NCBI RefSeq assembly: GCF_032362555.1
Contig: NC_083509.1
Coordinates: 11,307,001 to 11,371,000 of the forward strand
Direction: 5' to 3'
DNA from: Amyelois transitella
Lineage: Eukaryota > Arthropoda > Insecta > Lepidoptera > Pyralidae
DNA length: 64,000 nucleotides
Positions 33,068 through 43,508 of this stretch are shown here, in pieces (the first letter of the stretch is position 1; every line of letters begins with the position of its first letter). Below the pieces are notes generated by a model that searched no databases, was not told the origin of the DNA, and saw nothing but the letters and a program-made list of their open reading frames with translations. The position numbers and the translations under genes are program-made.

Positions 33068-36000
33068 ATGGTAGGTAAAGGTATTATAGAGCCGAAGGGC
33101 AGTCGAATATTCCACCAATGTTATTTGAAGTGCTGCAAGTTGCAGAATTTGACACCGTTGAACAATGTGATTCCCTCGGGAAACGGCAAAGTTTTGGACT
33201 TTTGTGTGGATAGGATCAAGTATGCGGATTGGGCGCCTATTCTCAACGCGCTCAGCTGTGATCTCAGCCTACACTCTGTGTGCATACGATGTCGACAGCA
33301 AGTAAAAACTGGTACCAGAATATTTCTATGAATTTTGACATTATAAGTATTAGGTACTCTAGGTACATACATACATATAGTCACGTCTATATCCCTTGCG
33401 GGATAGACAGAGCCAACAATCATGTAAAGATTGAAAGGCCCTTCAGCTGGCTTGGTGATAAAATTGAGATTCAAATAGTGACAGGTTGCTAGCCCTTCGC
33501 CTAAAAAAGAATTCCTAGTTTAAAAACCTATCCCTTAGTCGCCTTTTACGACATAGGATTGAGATGGAGTGGTCCCATTCTTTTTTTATTAGTGCCGGAA
33601 ATCACACGGCCCTCTAGGAAATTAGGCAATATGTTACTTATTTAATAATTTTCAAGAGATTTTATGTGTGTATAAGTACTTACAGTCAATTTCTTTCTAC
33701 CTCGTATTCTTCGAAACTGTACCTACAAGTGCTTAAGTTACCGTTTGAGTTGTTTTTTATTTTTGAAGACGAAAGTAATGTCTGAGTCTAAAATTTTATT
33801 TTCTGTAAGAGATTTTATAAACTAAGTTCACTTTTAAACACCATTTTTTGTTAAAAACTTACATAAATAAAAGAACCTAATCACTACCTAAGCGAACTTA
33901 TAAAATTCTAAGCTTAACATGACAGCTTTGAAATCTCAATTTATGCTTTTTTCCCCGCCAGTTTTAGAGCAAATCGACTGCGAGCGGCTGGCGAAGACAG
34001 TGAACAAGCGAGCGGTGATCCTCACCAACTTTATGCTCACTAATGTGATCGAAGCCATCTCACAGATGCTGGCTGAGACCACTTTACTGACCACTCTACT
34101 GATAGAGGGTCTACCGATGAAGATTCCGTATATCAACCCGTTGTGTGAGGTTGGTGGGAACTGCTTATAATTCTTTTATCCGAATAAGAAAGCGTGTTGT
34201 ATAGGTCTCAATTTAACGTACATACATATATACAGTGGACCTCCGGTAATCAAACGAACATTATGCAGCATCAGCATCAGCAATGATATGTAATCTGACA
34301 AATTAAAGATCCAATAATAAGATTCTAGGTTTAAACTAAGTAAAACAATACTTAAGCGCCGAAAACAATAGCGGTGGCGCGTAAAAGTTGTAACCTCTAA
34401 TTAGTTTGTGTTCAAATCTACATGATCTACATTAGCGAAAATTGTCAAATATGTTATACATATTTAAAGACATGTCGGACTACAGGGGGCGCCGGATTAG
34501 ACAGGGTCCGGATTATCGGGGCTCAACTGTATATACAATAAGAATCCTAAGTGTATTAGCCATTTCTTTATTCACCTTTTACGATATGACGATACGGAGT
34601 GGTCGTATCAAACTTGGAGAAAGAAGATATTGTGACAGGAATAATAAAGGGAATGCTTGGACTCGGTTTGGCTATGAATAAGAGAATCAATGAAAGTTGG
34701 TTGACTTAATAAAAAATACACGAAGGCCTGGATTAAATCGAGACGTTCTAACGAAAGGTCAGGTCAAGATTAATCCAATCTGAGGTGATTGCGCGAAATG
34801 AGTTATGAATGTGGATGAAGCGAAATAAGTTTGCTGCATCCACGAGATGAAGGAAAGATAGTTCTTGCCTAACCCCCTAAAGAGGCGTAGCTTTATCTAT
34901 AAATGCACACAAAGTCTAAACGGATTTACCTGAATTTTCGGGATTAAGATTAGATAAATTAATAATTATAATACGTATCGCAAGTTTTTTTACCAACCTT
35001 GGGCGAATGCTAATTACTTAAGAGGGCGTGCCATGCCACATTCAGAGCAGTCCTCAAAAAAATTCTCTAAATCAACAATTTTATCAATGTTGGTACCTAA
35101 TGGCTTTAATTGTTTCATGTATTGTTTTATTAAAAACGGGTATTTTTTTTTAAATATCTGCTTAAATCTTAATGTGCTCCAGGCACTACTTACCAACAAT
35201 TCCCTTCAACATCTGTATCTCCCGCGTTGTCTGCTCGGCGACGTGGGCTGCTTGGCTGTCTGCAAGGCGGTCAGGTGTCTCCCTAACATCTTGACCCTGG
35301 ATTTATCTGGCTGCGATCTGACGGCGGTTGGAGCTGGATACGTGGCCGACTTGGTCAAGGTATGCTTGTATTAATACCCATTGGAACAATCTGTAGCGGG
35401 AGCGATGATTCGGCTCGACCGCCACCAAAGGGAAGATCTTCCGCCAGGCTAGGTGTTATGCCTGGGGAACCGCGGCTCCAACGATGTTGTGTCGGAGGTT
35501 GTATATATAGCTCCAATCCGTGAAATCTCTGAAATCGCGATTTAGGTTCTTCGCTGCTATTGGCTGAGCGCGTCAATTTCTTCGCGATGATTGACAGTTG
35601 TTGTGAGATTGGATGTTGTGACGAGTGGCGTAGAGATGTCGCCACAAATCTTTTTAATTTTTTTTTTTCATAACATAACATATGATCACGTCTTTATCCC
35701 TTACGGGGTAGACAGAGCCAACAGTCTTGAAAAGACTGATAGGCCACGTTCAGCTGTTTGGCTTAATGATAGAATTGAGATTTTTTTTCAATATATTTAT
35801 ATCTCTTTTTACACAGTGTCTTGATATTTTTTTTAAACTGAAAATTTTTCAAGTCTTACCTTTATCCACACCAGCAAAATCTAAACCAAACTTACCATAC
35901 ATGCTGAGTAGGAAATGGTTAATTGAAGCAGAAATCACTTCATTGCCTTAACTATCTATTATGTCAAGTGTCCGATTCTCAAGTCCACATAAACCACATC

Positions 36001-39000
36001 ACATTGCAGTATCAGAAGATCCACCGGTACAGCGAGAACTGGACGCACACGCTGCGGTACCGGATGCCGGAACTGGACGCGATGGCGGGCCTGCGTCGGA
36101 TCACGCTCTGCAACAACCCACAGCTCGGCGATTTGGGGGTCAGCAAACTGCTCGAAGTCATGTCTGATGACTTGTGGATTAAGGGTAAGTTGACCTTGAA
36201 AGAAGTTTACAGGGATCGTGCCAAGATGTAGTCTCTGTCTGTCTCTCCATGAAAGAAGCGTGATATTTTGTCTATGCGTGCATGTTCCATGAGTACAGTA
36301 GATATCTAGTAACGTTGAGTACGAAATTGCTATTGACAGGGTGTCATATTTTTTAGATTTTGTATTTTCTTCAATGAAAATTGCATAATTTGGATGCTCT
36401 CTTTGCTTGACCGGTCAACATGCCAACTGAGTAAAGTTTACTCAATTGAACTAATTGCTCGCTGAGCAGAAACTATATCAGAGTTATTAAAAAAAAGCAG
36501 AAGAACAGTGGGCCAAAATGATATCCTCACCACTCAAAGCGAGTTGACACAGGTATCTCATAGGCAGACTGTACAAAACAATAAAAAATCTCATGTTAGC
36601 TACAAAAACTTTCCATAAACTTCTATCTCGCACTTTTCAGCTCTGGACTTGCAGGGCTGCGGACTCAGGGAGCAAACAGCGAACGACGTGCTGGAAATGA
36701 TGAGGTCGAACACAACTCTAGTCGTGTTGGACTTGAGGCACAACCCCGACATTTCTAACGAGTCGCTCAGCAAAGTTCGCGCCGCGTTGAGGGAGAATGA
36801 GCGAAGATCTAGTGGTCAAGCTGCAGTATGTACTTATTTTTCAAGGGTCAAGTTTTCTCAAACCACTGAGCTAATGTTGCTTCAACTCGTAGTTACTTCT
36901 CTTATCTTGGACCAATTGAAATGGAAGACGTTATTGAATGCTTTTTGTTAGTTTGGCGTAATGTATTCTGGGCATGTGTCACTTAACCAAGTTCTAGACT
37001 TTGGAAACCAATTTATGACCATCATTATCCAAATTTAAGGACGCATTCAACTAAGAATTATACTGATAAATATAATTGTAGCTACACTGTTGTCCTCAAA
37101 ACAAGATGTCTGGGAGTCTTTATTATCTAGTGATTTCTGTGTTTTAGAAATTCCAACTGGCAAGAAAACTTAATGTATATAATTTTCTTAAATCTTTTTC
37201 ATTCTTACGGTAGATGCCCATTTCCAATTCCAATCCATGTAGCTACTTTGTTTTCAGTATTCATGGCTTGGCAACATAAGTGGGTGTTCTGGTGATGGGA
37301 GATCGGTGAAATCAGTCACTAATAAGTAAGTTAAAAAATCACTAACATGATAAACTACAGATCACATAGCCCTGATTCTAGTGCAAAGACATAAGGGTAT
37401 AAGATGCCGTTATTTAGGAGTATTGTGAGTTTTATGTACAAACTATGCAATGTAAAGTGATATCTTATATTAAGAGCTCTTATCGAAGGATTTGCGATAG
37501 TTATCTTAATTTTACAGAAATGGCATCATCAAGGAACGAACACGAGTACAGTCGTTAAGTAGAAATACGGTCAATAAATTACATAAAACCACTACTAATG
37601 TAAAGAAAGATAAGTAAGTACCTTCGTCTATTTTATGTCGATGAATTATTATTATTATTTTTCATCAAATTTGTATAATTTATTCCAGGAATGTTTCTAT
37701 AAAATATTGTGTTATGTTATCTCAATTTATCATTTATTTACTTATAAAAATTTGAAGTACCTATCCTACTTTTTTCGATGCTAGAAGAATAATGTACCAA
37801 TTGAAATAAATGTTTCGTTACTCAGAGATTATATGGAAGAATTGGAAGAACAACTGCAAGATGAGATTTCACATCGACAGCAACTGGAAGAACTGAATCT
37901 ACAGCTCGTGGCACAAATGAAGCAGCTCAAACAACAACAGATACGGCTGTGGGACAATGCTGCCACGTCTTCAGGTAATGTTTGGCTATAAAATATTAAG
38001 TATTGGTCTGAGAACACTTCCCTGTAGTGCGCCACAAATGTAGAAAACACAGTAAGTTGAAGAATAAATTCTTGCTAGAATACAAAAAAACACCGAAACC
38101 TTCAATTAATGATGATTGATTGCTTGAGCGATCTTGCCTTTGTATCTCATTACCTGTGTCTTTTTTTCTGTTTTTCTTATGGTGCAATAAAGAGTCTATA
38201 TCTATCTTATGTTCATGTAATTCTTTTTTTTTATCTGTTTTATCAGATTTTCATTAAAAAATCACTTTCTTTTAGGTTCAGAGCAATCAGTCCAGGCTAG
38301 TTCGTGTTCCGGTGATCTCTCCAGCAGTTCCCGCTCGTCCAGCTCGGTGCCCATCGACCAGAACACGCTCTCCTACATACAGCAGGCCTTCAAGGATATC
38401 TACGCGTTCATCAAGAACAACCAGTGCGATGGGTATGTGAATAACATCTCTATCATTTGCATGACATGATAACCATATTGGTGCGATTTGTCTATTTCTT
38501 AAGTACGTAATTATGATTAGTAATTCCAACAAAAGATCATTTTCAGCTCTTTTTCACAGACGAGTTTTTATATTTTCAAACTCATCTTTTATTGTGCACA
38601 TTACATTGCAGTCTTTCATTCAGTCGACAAGAATAACTCCAGATTTATAAAACCTAATTTAATTTTAAACTTGGTACTTTAAATATACAACGCTATGATA
38701 TAGGGAAAGTATATAAATACTTAAATAAACAGAGATTATATAACACCAAAAAAAAAAAGAATAACGTGCATCAAAATGGATTTAAGAAAATCATATTATT
38801 TTTTCAGCCAATGCATGCACGAAGCGAGGAGGAAAGACTTAGCCGAAGAACCACCGATAATAGAAGAGGTGACTGAGATGGTGGAAATGGAGAATGAAGA
38901 CGCCACCGAGCTCCACATCAATATTGTGCCGAAGAAGGCGCAGAGCTCGCATCTCAAGATAACGGAGAAAGTCAAGGTGAAAAAGATGACAAAGAGCGCG

Positions 39001-40640
39001 CACATACTGGGGAGCACCCCGAGGACGGAGACGGTAAGACTCGAGCTACCTTCATACTTTGACGGCCTCTGTGGCGCAGCGGTAGTACGCTTGTCTGTGA
39101 CACCAGAGGTCCCGGGTTCGAAACCCGGCCAGGGCATGATGAGAAAAGAACATTTTCTGATTGGCCTGGGTCTTGGATGTTTATCTATATAAGTATTTAT
39201 TATAAAAATATGGTATAGTTGAGTTAGTATCTCGTAACACAAGTCTTGAACTTACTTCGAGGCTAACTCAATCAGTGTGATTTGTCCCGTATATATTTAT
39301 TTATTTATTATACTTAATTGTTATGTTATTCTTACACTTGTCGGTTGGAAGCAACATGCGTCCAAAATCAACCTAAACGGATTTTTCAAATACACCAAGC
39401 TTTGAGAAGGCTAGTGTTAGGTTTCAAAAAATCGATACTAAGCTGACGCATAATTTACCTGTACACTAAATTTGGCTGAATGTTGTATGATTTTGGTGTA
39501 CAAGGAATATTTTTTTTGAAGCTATGATCGAAGATCCTAAGCACAGAAATCAGCTAGAGTCACCATCAAAGACAATTTCAACATGTTATTGAGTTTTTTT
39601 TTAGAAAACTTTGTTCCTCAAATTCCGTTTAATTTTCCAGAAACCTGAAATGATTGAGAGGCAAATGGGAGACACGAAGAATACACACGGTGACTGCGAA
39701 CAGCGCACCGCGGAGGAGATGGTAGCTGCGCAGCTCAAATTGAAGAAGGTATTATATGTTGCAAACGAATGACCAATGTACTAACCAGACCAGTAGATAA
39801 TGAACAATTAATATGGTACTGTTGTATTCTACCTGACACAACTCCTGATGGCATTAAACAAAGTAGCTGAACGCAAAACTTGAACAAAATGTAATGTACG
39901 TAAACAAACGGACTGAAAAAAGTTAAGCAAACTTAGATAGCAACATGATATATGCTTAACCACACTAGGTAGCATAGTAAACATTATTTAATTAAGACTA
40001 TGAAAACATTACGTATGACTTGATCTCTGTGACAGCAGGATGGAACGATAAGCCCTAAAGATACCATAAAATGTATCATATTGTATCACAGAGATCAAGT
40101 TGTACGTAATGTTTCTGAATAAATAAATAATCCTTATTGGCCATTGCCGTGTGGTTCCCGGCGCCAATAGAAAAAAGAATAGGACCACTCCAACTCTTTC
40201 CCATGGATGTCGTAAAAGGCGACTAAGGGATAGGCATATAAACTTGAGATTCTTCTTTTAGTCGACGGGCTAGCAACCTGTCACTTTATATGAATCTCAA
40301 TTCTATCAGTAAGCCAAACAGCTGAACGTGGCCTATCAGTATTTTCAAGACTGTTGTCTGTCTAACCCCGCAAGGGATATAGACGTGACTATATGTATGT
40401 ATGTATAACATATATCATATTGTATCACAGAGATCAAGTTATATGTAATGTTTCTGAATAAATAAATAATCCTTCTTGGCCCCGCAGAATAGCATCTACT
40501 CGAGCAGCAGCAGCGCCGTCAGTGACTCCAGCGACACGCTGGTGTGCTCGCCGCATGTCACAGTGCGGACACTGGACACCGCTTCTATGCACGCGCTCAA
40601 CCCGAGAGACGCGTTCTATTCGTCAGACGATGAGGATTGA
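33068..40640 (+). CDS. Cep78: Centrosomal protein 78 kDa orthologue (leucine-rich-repeat, coiled-coil)
   Basis: CEP78 is a centriole/centrosome protein linked in vertebrates to ciliogenesis and EDD-DYRK2-DDB1(VprBP) regulation (family knowledge). I read 12 exons: 33068-33311, 33962-34149, 35183-35359, 36010-36184, 36641-36825, 37258-37325, 37518-37613, 37826-37974, 38276-38432, 38808-39033, 39641-39748 and 40488-40640, about 641 residues. Residues ~85-320 are leucine-rich repeats. The diagnostic stretches are LRYRMPELDAMAGLRRITL and NTTLVVLDLRHNPDIS. Exon 8 encodes a coiled coil (EELEEQLQDEISHRQQLEEL). The tail is Ser/acidic and ends YSSDDED. The exon 1 donor is uncertain: ending at 33301 gives phase 0 and would need an acceptor before 33970, while ending at 33311 fits the strong acceptor at 33961. 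The Cep78 identity itself is firm. Confidence 0.9.
33364..33611 (-). mobile_element. SINE-A copy 10, minus, in Cep78 intron 1
   Basis: Full length. CTCTAGG at 33357-33363 and 33612-33618 is the target duplication. Confidence 0.88.
34233..34529. mobile_element. Pogo/Tigger-like MITE
   Basis: The left end CAGTGGACCTCCGGTAATC and the right end (reverse complement CAGTTGAGCCCCGATAATCC) are imperfect inverted repeats of the pogo/Tigger style. TA flanks both sides (34231-34232 and 34530-34531). It is 297 bp and has no ORF. It lies in Cep78 intron 2. Confidence 0.6.
34610..34905 (+). mobile_element. Diverged LINE-A 3' fragment in Cep78 intron 2
   Basis: GTGACAGGAATAATAAAGGG, GAATCAATGAAAGTTGGTTGACT, AACGAAAGGTCAGGTCAAGA and AGTTATGAATGTGGATGAAG align in order with LINE-A 15765-16070. 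It has many substitutions, so it is an old copy. Confidence 0.85.
35670..35781 (-). mobile_element. SINE-A copy 11, minus, truncated
   Basis: From ATGATCACGTCTTTATCCCT to GATAGAATTGAGATT, then T-rich intron. It lies in Cep78 intron 3. Confidence 0.85.
36196..36290 (+). mobile_element. LINE-A 3'-end fragment next to Cep78 exon 4
   Basis: TACAGGGATCGTGCCAAGAT and GTAGTCTCTGTCTGTC match the LINE-A terminus. It begins about 11 bp after the exon 4 donor (36185). Confidence 0.75.
39060..39312 (+). mobile_element. tRNA-derived SINE (SINE-B), copy 2
   Basis: Collinear with the copy at 455. Its A box reads TGGCGCAGCGG and its B box is degraded (GGTTCGAAACC). The tail is (TTTA)n. It starts about 26 bp after the Cep78 exon 10 donor. 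Confidence 0.85.
40143..40412 (+). mobile_element. SINE-A copy 12, full length, with 69-bp target duplication
   Basis: Lies between direct repeats 40074-40142 and 40413-40481, which differ at three positions. The tail is TATGTATGTATG. It inserted just upstream of the Cep78 exon 12 acceptor. Confidence 0.9.
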
Positions 40641-40646
40641 TTTGAA

Positions 40647-40652
40647 AATAAA
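40647..40652 (+). terminator. Cep78 poly(A) signal AATAAA
   Basis: AATAAA begins seven bases after the Cep78 stop codon, so the predicted 3' UTR is only about 25-35 nt. No other canonical hexamer lies close downstream on this strand before the converging mL64 gene. Confidence 0.6.
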
Positions 40653-41045
40653 CTGATTGTTTGTCGTTACGGGATTTTTTTATTTGATTGTGCTCCCTGC
40701 GTTATTATAGTTTTTTATGATGTATGTACCATAATCTACATATGTGAAGGAACTATGGGGAATGCAAAATTGATACTGGAAAGGAACAGAAACTATGATC
40801 TGATCTGACTGGGCCAGATGCGTTTAGGAAAATAAGTAGATACCTACTACCCACTTTGGGTGTTTTTTTTTTCATTATTGTGTTGGATCAGGAAGATGAA
40901 TTTCATCCTGAGTTAGAGAATCAGTTTGTTTATCACTGTAATAATGTCGGTTTTTTTCCACAACATTTCAAAATTAAAAACGAAAAAGAAACATTAACAT
41001 ACCTTTAATCTAAACTTCTACACTATAAAAATTCTTAACACGTCA

Positions 41046-42284
41046 TCAAACCAAATCAACACTCTTCTTTTGAATCTGTGCAATCATGACTTTCTCTTTG
41101 GCTTCCTTGCGCGCCTGTTTCTCAAGTTTTTTCTGTTCCTTCTCCCTCTTAGCCAGCATTTCCTGGAACCTCTCGTCTCTGGGGTCCAATTTGAAGCCAA
41201 AGTGTCTTCGGACTTCTTCAACAAGCCTCTCTTTCTTGGCCTAAAATAGAACATGGGTTTTTAATGGTTTATGGTGCATTTGTGAATGCTGAGAATTTAC
41301 TGTCAACGATAAAACAACAGGGTGTTATAAGTTTGACATACTGATTGGTTTTTAAAAAGCTGCATTTCTTCTTGGGCTGCTTGTAAAAGTCAATCAAAGA
41401 CAAAGGCTACAAACTTGAGATCACCAAAACTGGATGTGGTCTTTTAGTATTTTCGGAGACTTGCCTCTGTATGTCTCATAAGGGATGAAGATGTAGTTAA
41501 ATAATTCCAGTGGTACCTTCCAGGGACCATGGGAAAACACGCGTTATTATATAGACATGTAGAAGAATATGTTTATTACGTACAGTCCACAAAAAAAAAT
41601 AATAATAATAAAAATTATCTAGTTACCTTTGCCGCTTCCGCCTCTGCCACTTTCTTCTTCAATTTATCATTGAGCTCCTTTTTCCACATGGCAAGCTTCT
41701 CAAACTTCATCGCCAAATCTTGTTCCCTCTTTTCAATAGCTAGCTGTTCTTCCTTTCTTTTCTCAGCAGCCGCTTCCATCATCTCCTTGATTGTAAAAGG
41801 GTATGCCACAGCTTCATACTCTAGCTTTTCTTTTATTTCGTCTTTGGTCGGCCAGCATAAACCTAATACAAAAACGATTTAACTAATTTCGATAATTTGT
41901 AATTTCTCAAAATGTTATTATGAAAATGGGTAATTTAAAAAAATCATGCATTATTTCTTTGTTAAATATGAACTTACTAGGATTAACTCCACTAGCACTG
42001 CCGTATTTTCCATACATTTTTCTGTTATACTTCACAGTCAAATGGGCAGTAGATTTTGGCGTCTCGTATGGTCTTCGCCCATGGACGATGTTGTAATGTG
42101 ATTCTGAAAGCCGAGACTTGTTGCGTTTCTTCTCAATCTCGGCTTCTTTCGCCTGAACATTTTCAGTGTCTTCGATTAGAATTGTTTCGTTCTGTTCTAT
42201 CACTTCAGGTGATGTGGTAGACAACCGACATAAATTACTAAATAAGCTGGTTTTAAGAATTCTTGGACGTAAACACAAGTTCAT
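41046..42284 (-). CDS. mRpL64: Mitochondrial large-ribosomal-subunit protein mL64 (GADD45GIP1/CRIF1 orthologue)
   Basis: This is a subunit of the mitochondrial 39S ribosome near the exit tunnel; in mammals it is also called CRIF1 (family knowledge). Three exons on the minus strand, 42284-41978, 41862-41627 and 41240-41046, join in phase to 245 residues. The N-terminus (MNLCLRPRILKTSLFSNLCR) is basic and amphipathic, as expected for a mitochondrial presequence. The conserved blocks are YGSASGVNPS and, in the last exon, GFKLDPRDERFQEML, followed by a Lys/Glu-rich C-terminal helix. The middle exon is a long charged helix. Length is close to the ~222-residue human protein. It is divergent from clathrin light chain (670 bp between starts) and convergent with Cep78. 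Confidence 0.88.
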
Positions 42285-42954
42285 TTTGGAAGATAAATTA
42301 AATCAAATGTGTATGTAATTTATAAGAATTATTTTGGGATGGGATTTAGATGTTTTCGTAGATTTCAGGTTATTTTTTTTTGTATTTTAATTATTTTCAA
42401 TTTCTGACAGATACAGTACAAATAGACGACACTGACAGCTGAGATATTATTGACATGGCTGTATAAAGTTATCTTATTTATACGTCTCGTCTCTTAAAAA
42501 CTTACCAAAAATATCTATGGTCAACAGGCTTTTTAGCAGGGGCTTGAATTACCTTTAAAAAATTGGTATCGTTATTACTGTGAAACAGTTATGCTAGATA
42601 ATGATATTTTTGATGTCATTTACCGCTGTACTCATATAAAGTTACTAGTAAAATTGACGGAAGGGTAATCGATAAGACTGTTTAACGTTAATAAAAAAAT
42701 AGAAAGGAGAGGGACGCAATGTAATATTGTTAAATACGTTATAAGATTGTATTACTGATATTAGTCATTACTTTTTGAAAATATCGTTCCTTTCAGTATT
42801 AATATGGTAACGTTAACAAGCCTTGTTTAAATTAAAAAATAAGTTAAACCTCTCTGGTTTAACCTGTCAAAAGTGTCAAATAAATTGCTGGCTTGTCGTC
42901 TGTTAGTGTTGATTAATTTTTTTGTGAATCATCAATTAAATAAATCTATTCGAA
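42285..42954. promoter_or_regulatory. Shared upstream region of mL64 and Clc
   Basis: 670 bp between two divergent start codons and free of recognisable repeats. Both promoters should lie here. I see no clear TATA box. Confidence 0.4.
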
Positions 42955-43460
42955 ATGGATGATTTCGGTGATAACTTTGTGCAACCTGAAGTAGATCCAG
43001 CAGCAGAATTTTTAGCTCGCGAACAAAATACGCTAGCGGGACTTGAAGGCGATTTGGAAACTAGCGCTCCGCCCCCTATTGTCTCATCTACATCCGACAC
43101 CAATGGCATGGTGGATGACTTCGTAGGTGGGAATAAACGTTTGAATTCGTATCAAAAGTCAATTTAGTTAAAAATGTGCCTAACATGGAAGGTACTCAAA
43201 GAAAAATCAATAGTTGTCAGCCATTTCATTAACTATAGTTGAGATTATTTTTATTTTAGAAGTCCCTAGTGCTGCAGCATTTGAAGCGAATGGATTACTA
43301 GATGAAGATCCTGCACCAACTGTGTTTAGACAAGAGAGGGAAGAGCCAGAGAAGATCAGAATATGGAGAGAGGAACAGAAAAAGCGGCTAGAAGAGAAAG
43401 GTAAATAATGTCAGATTTACTGTATTTAGTATTGTTGTAGTCTCTGCCTATCCCTCTGGG

Positions 43461-43508
<48 letters not shown>

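Noticed and set aside
38796-39242. 148-codon minus-strand ORF
   Set aside because: It spans Cep78 exon 10 in antisense and a SINE, and has no splice context.
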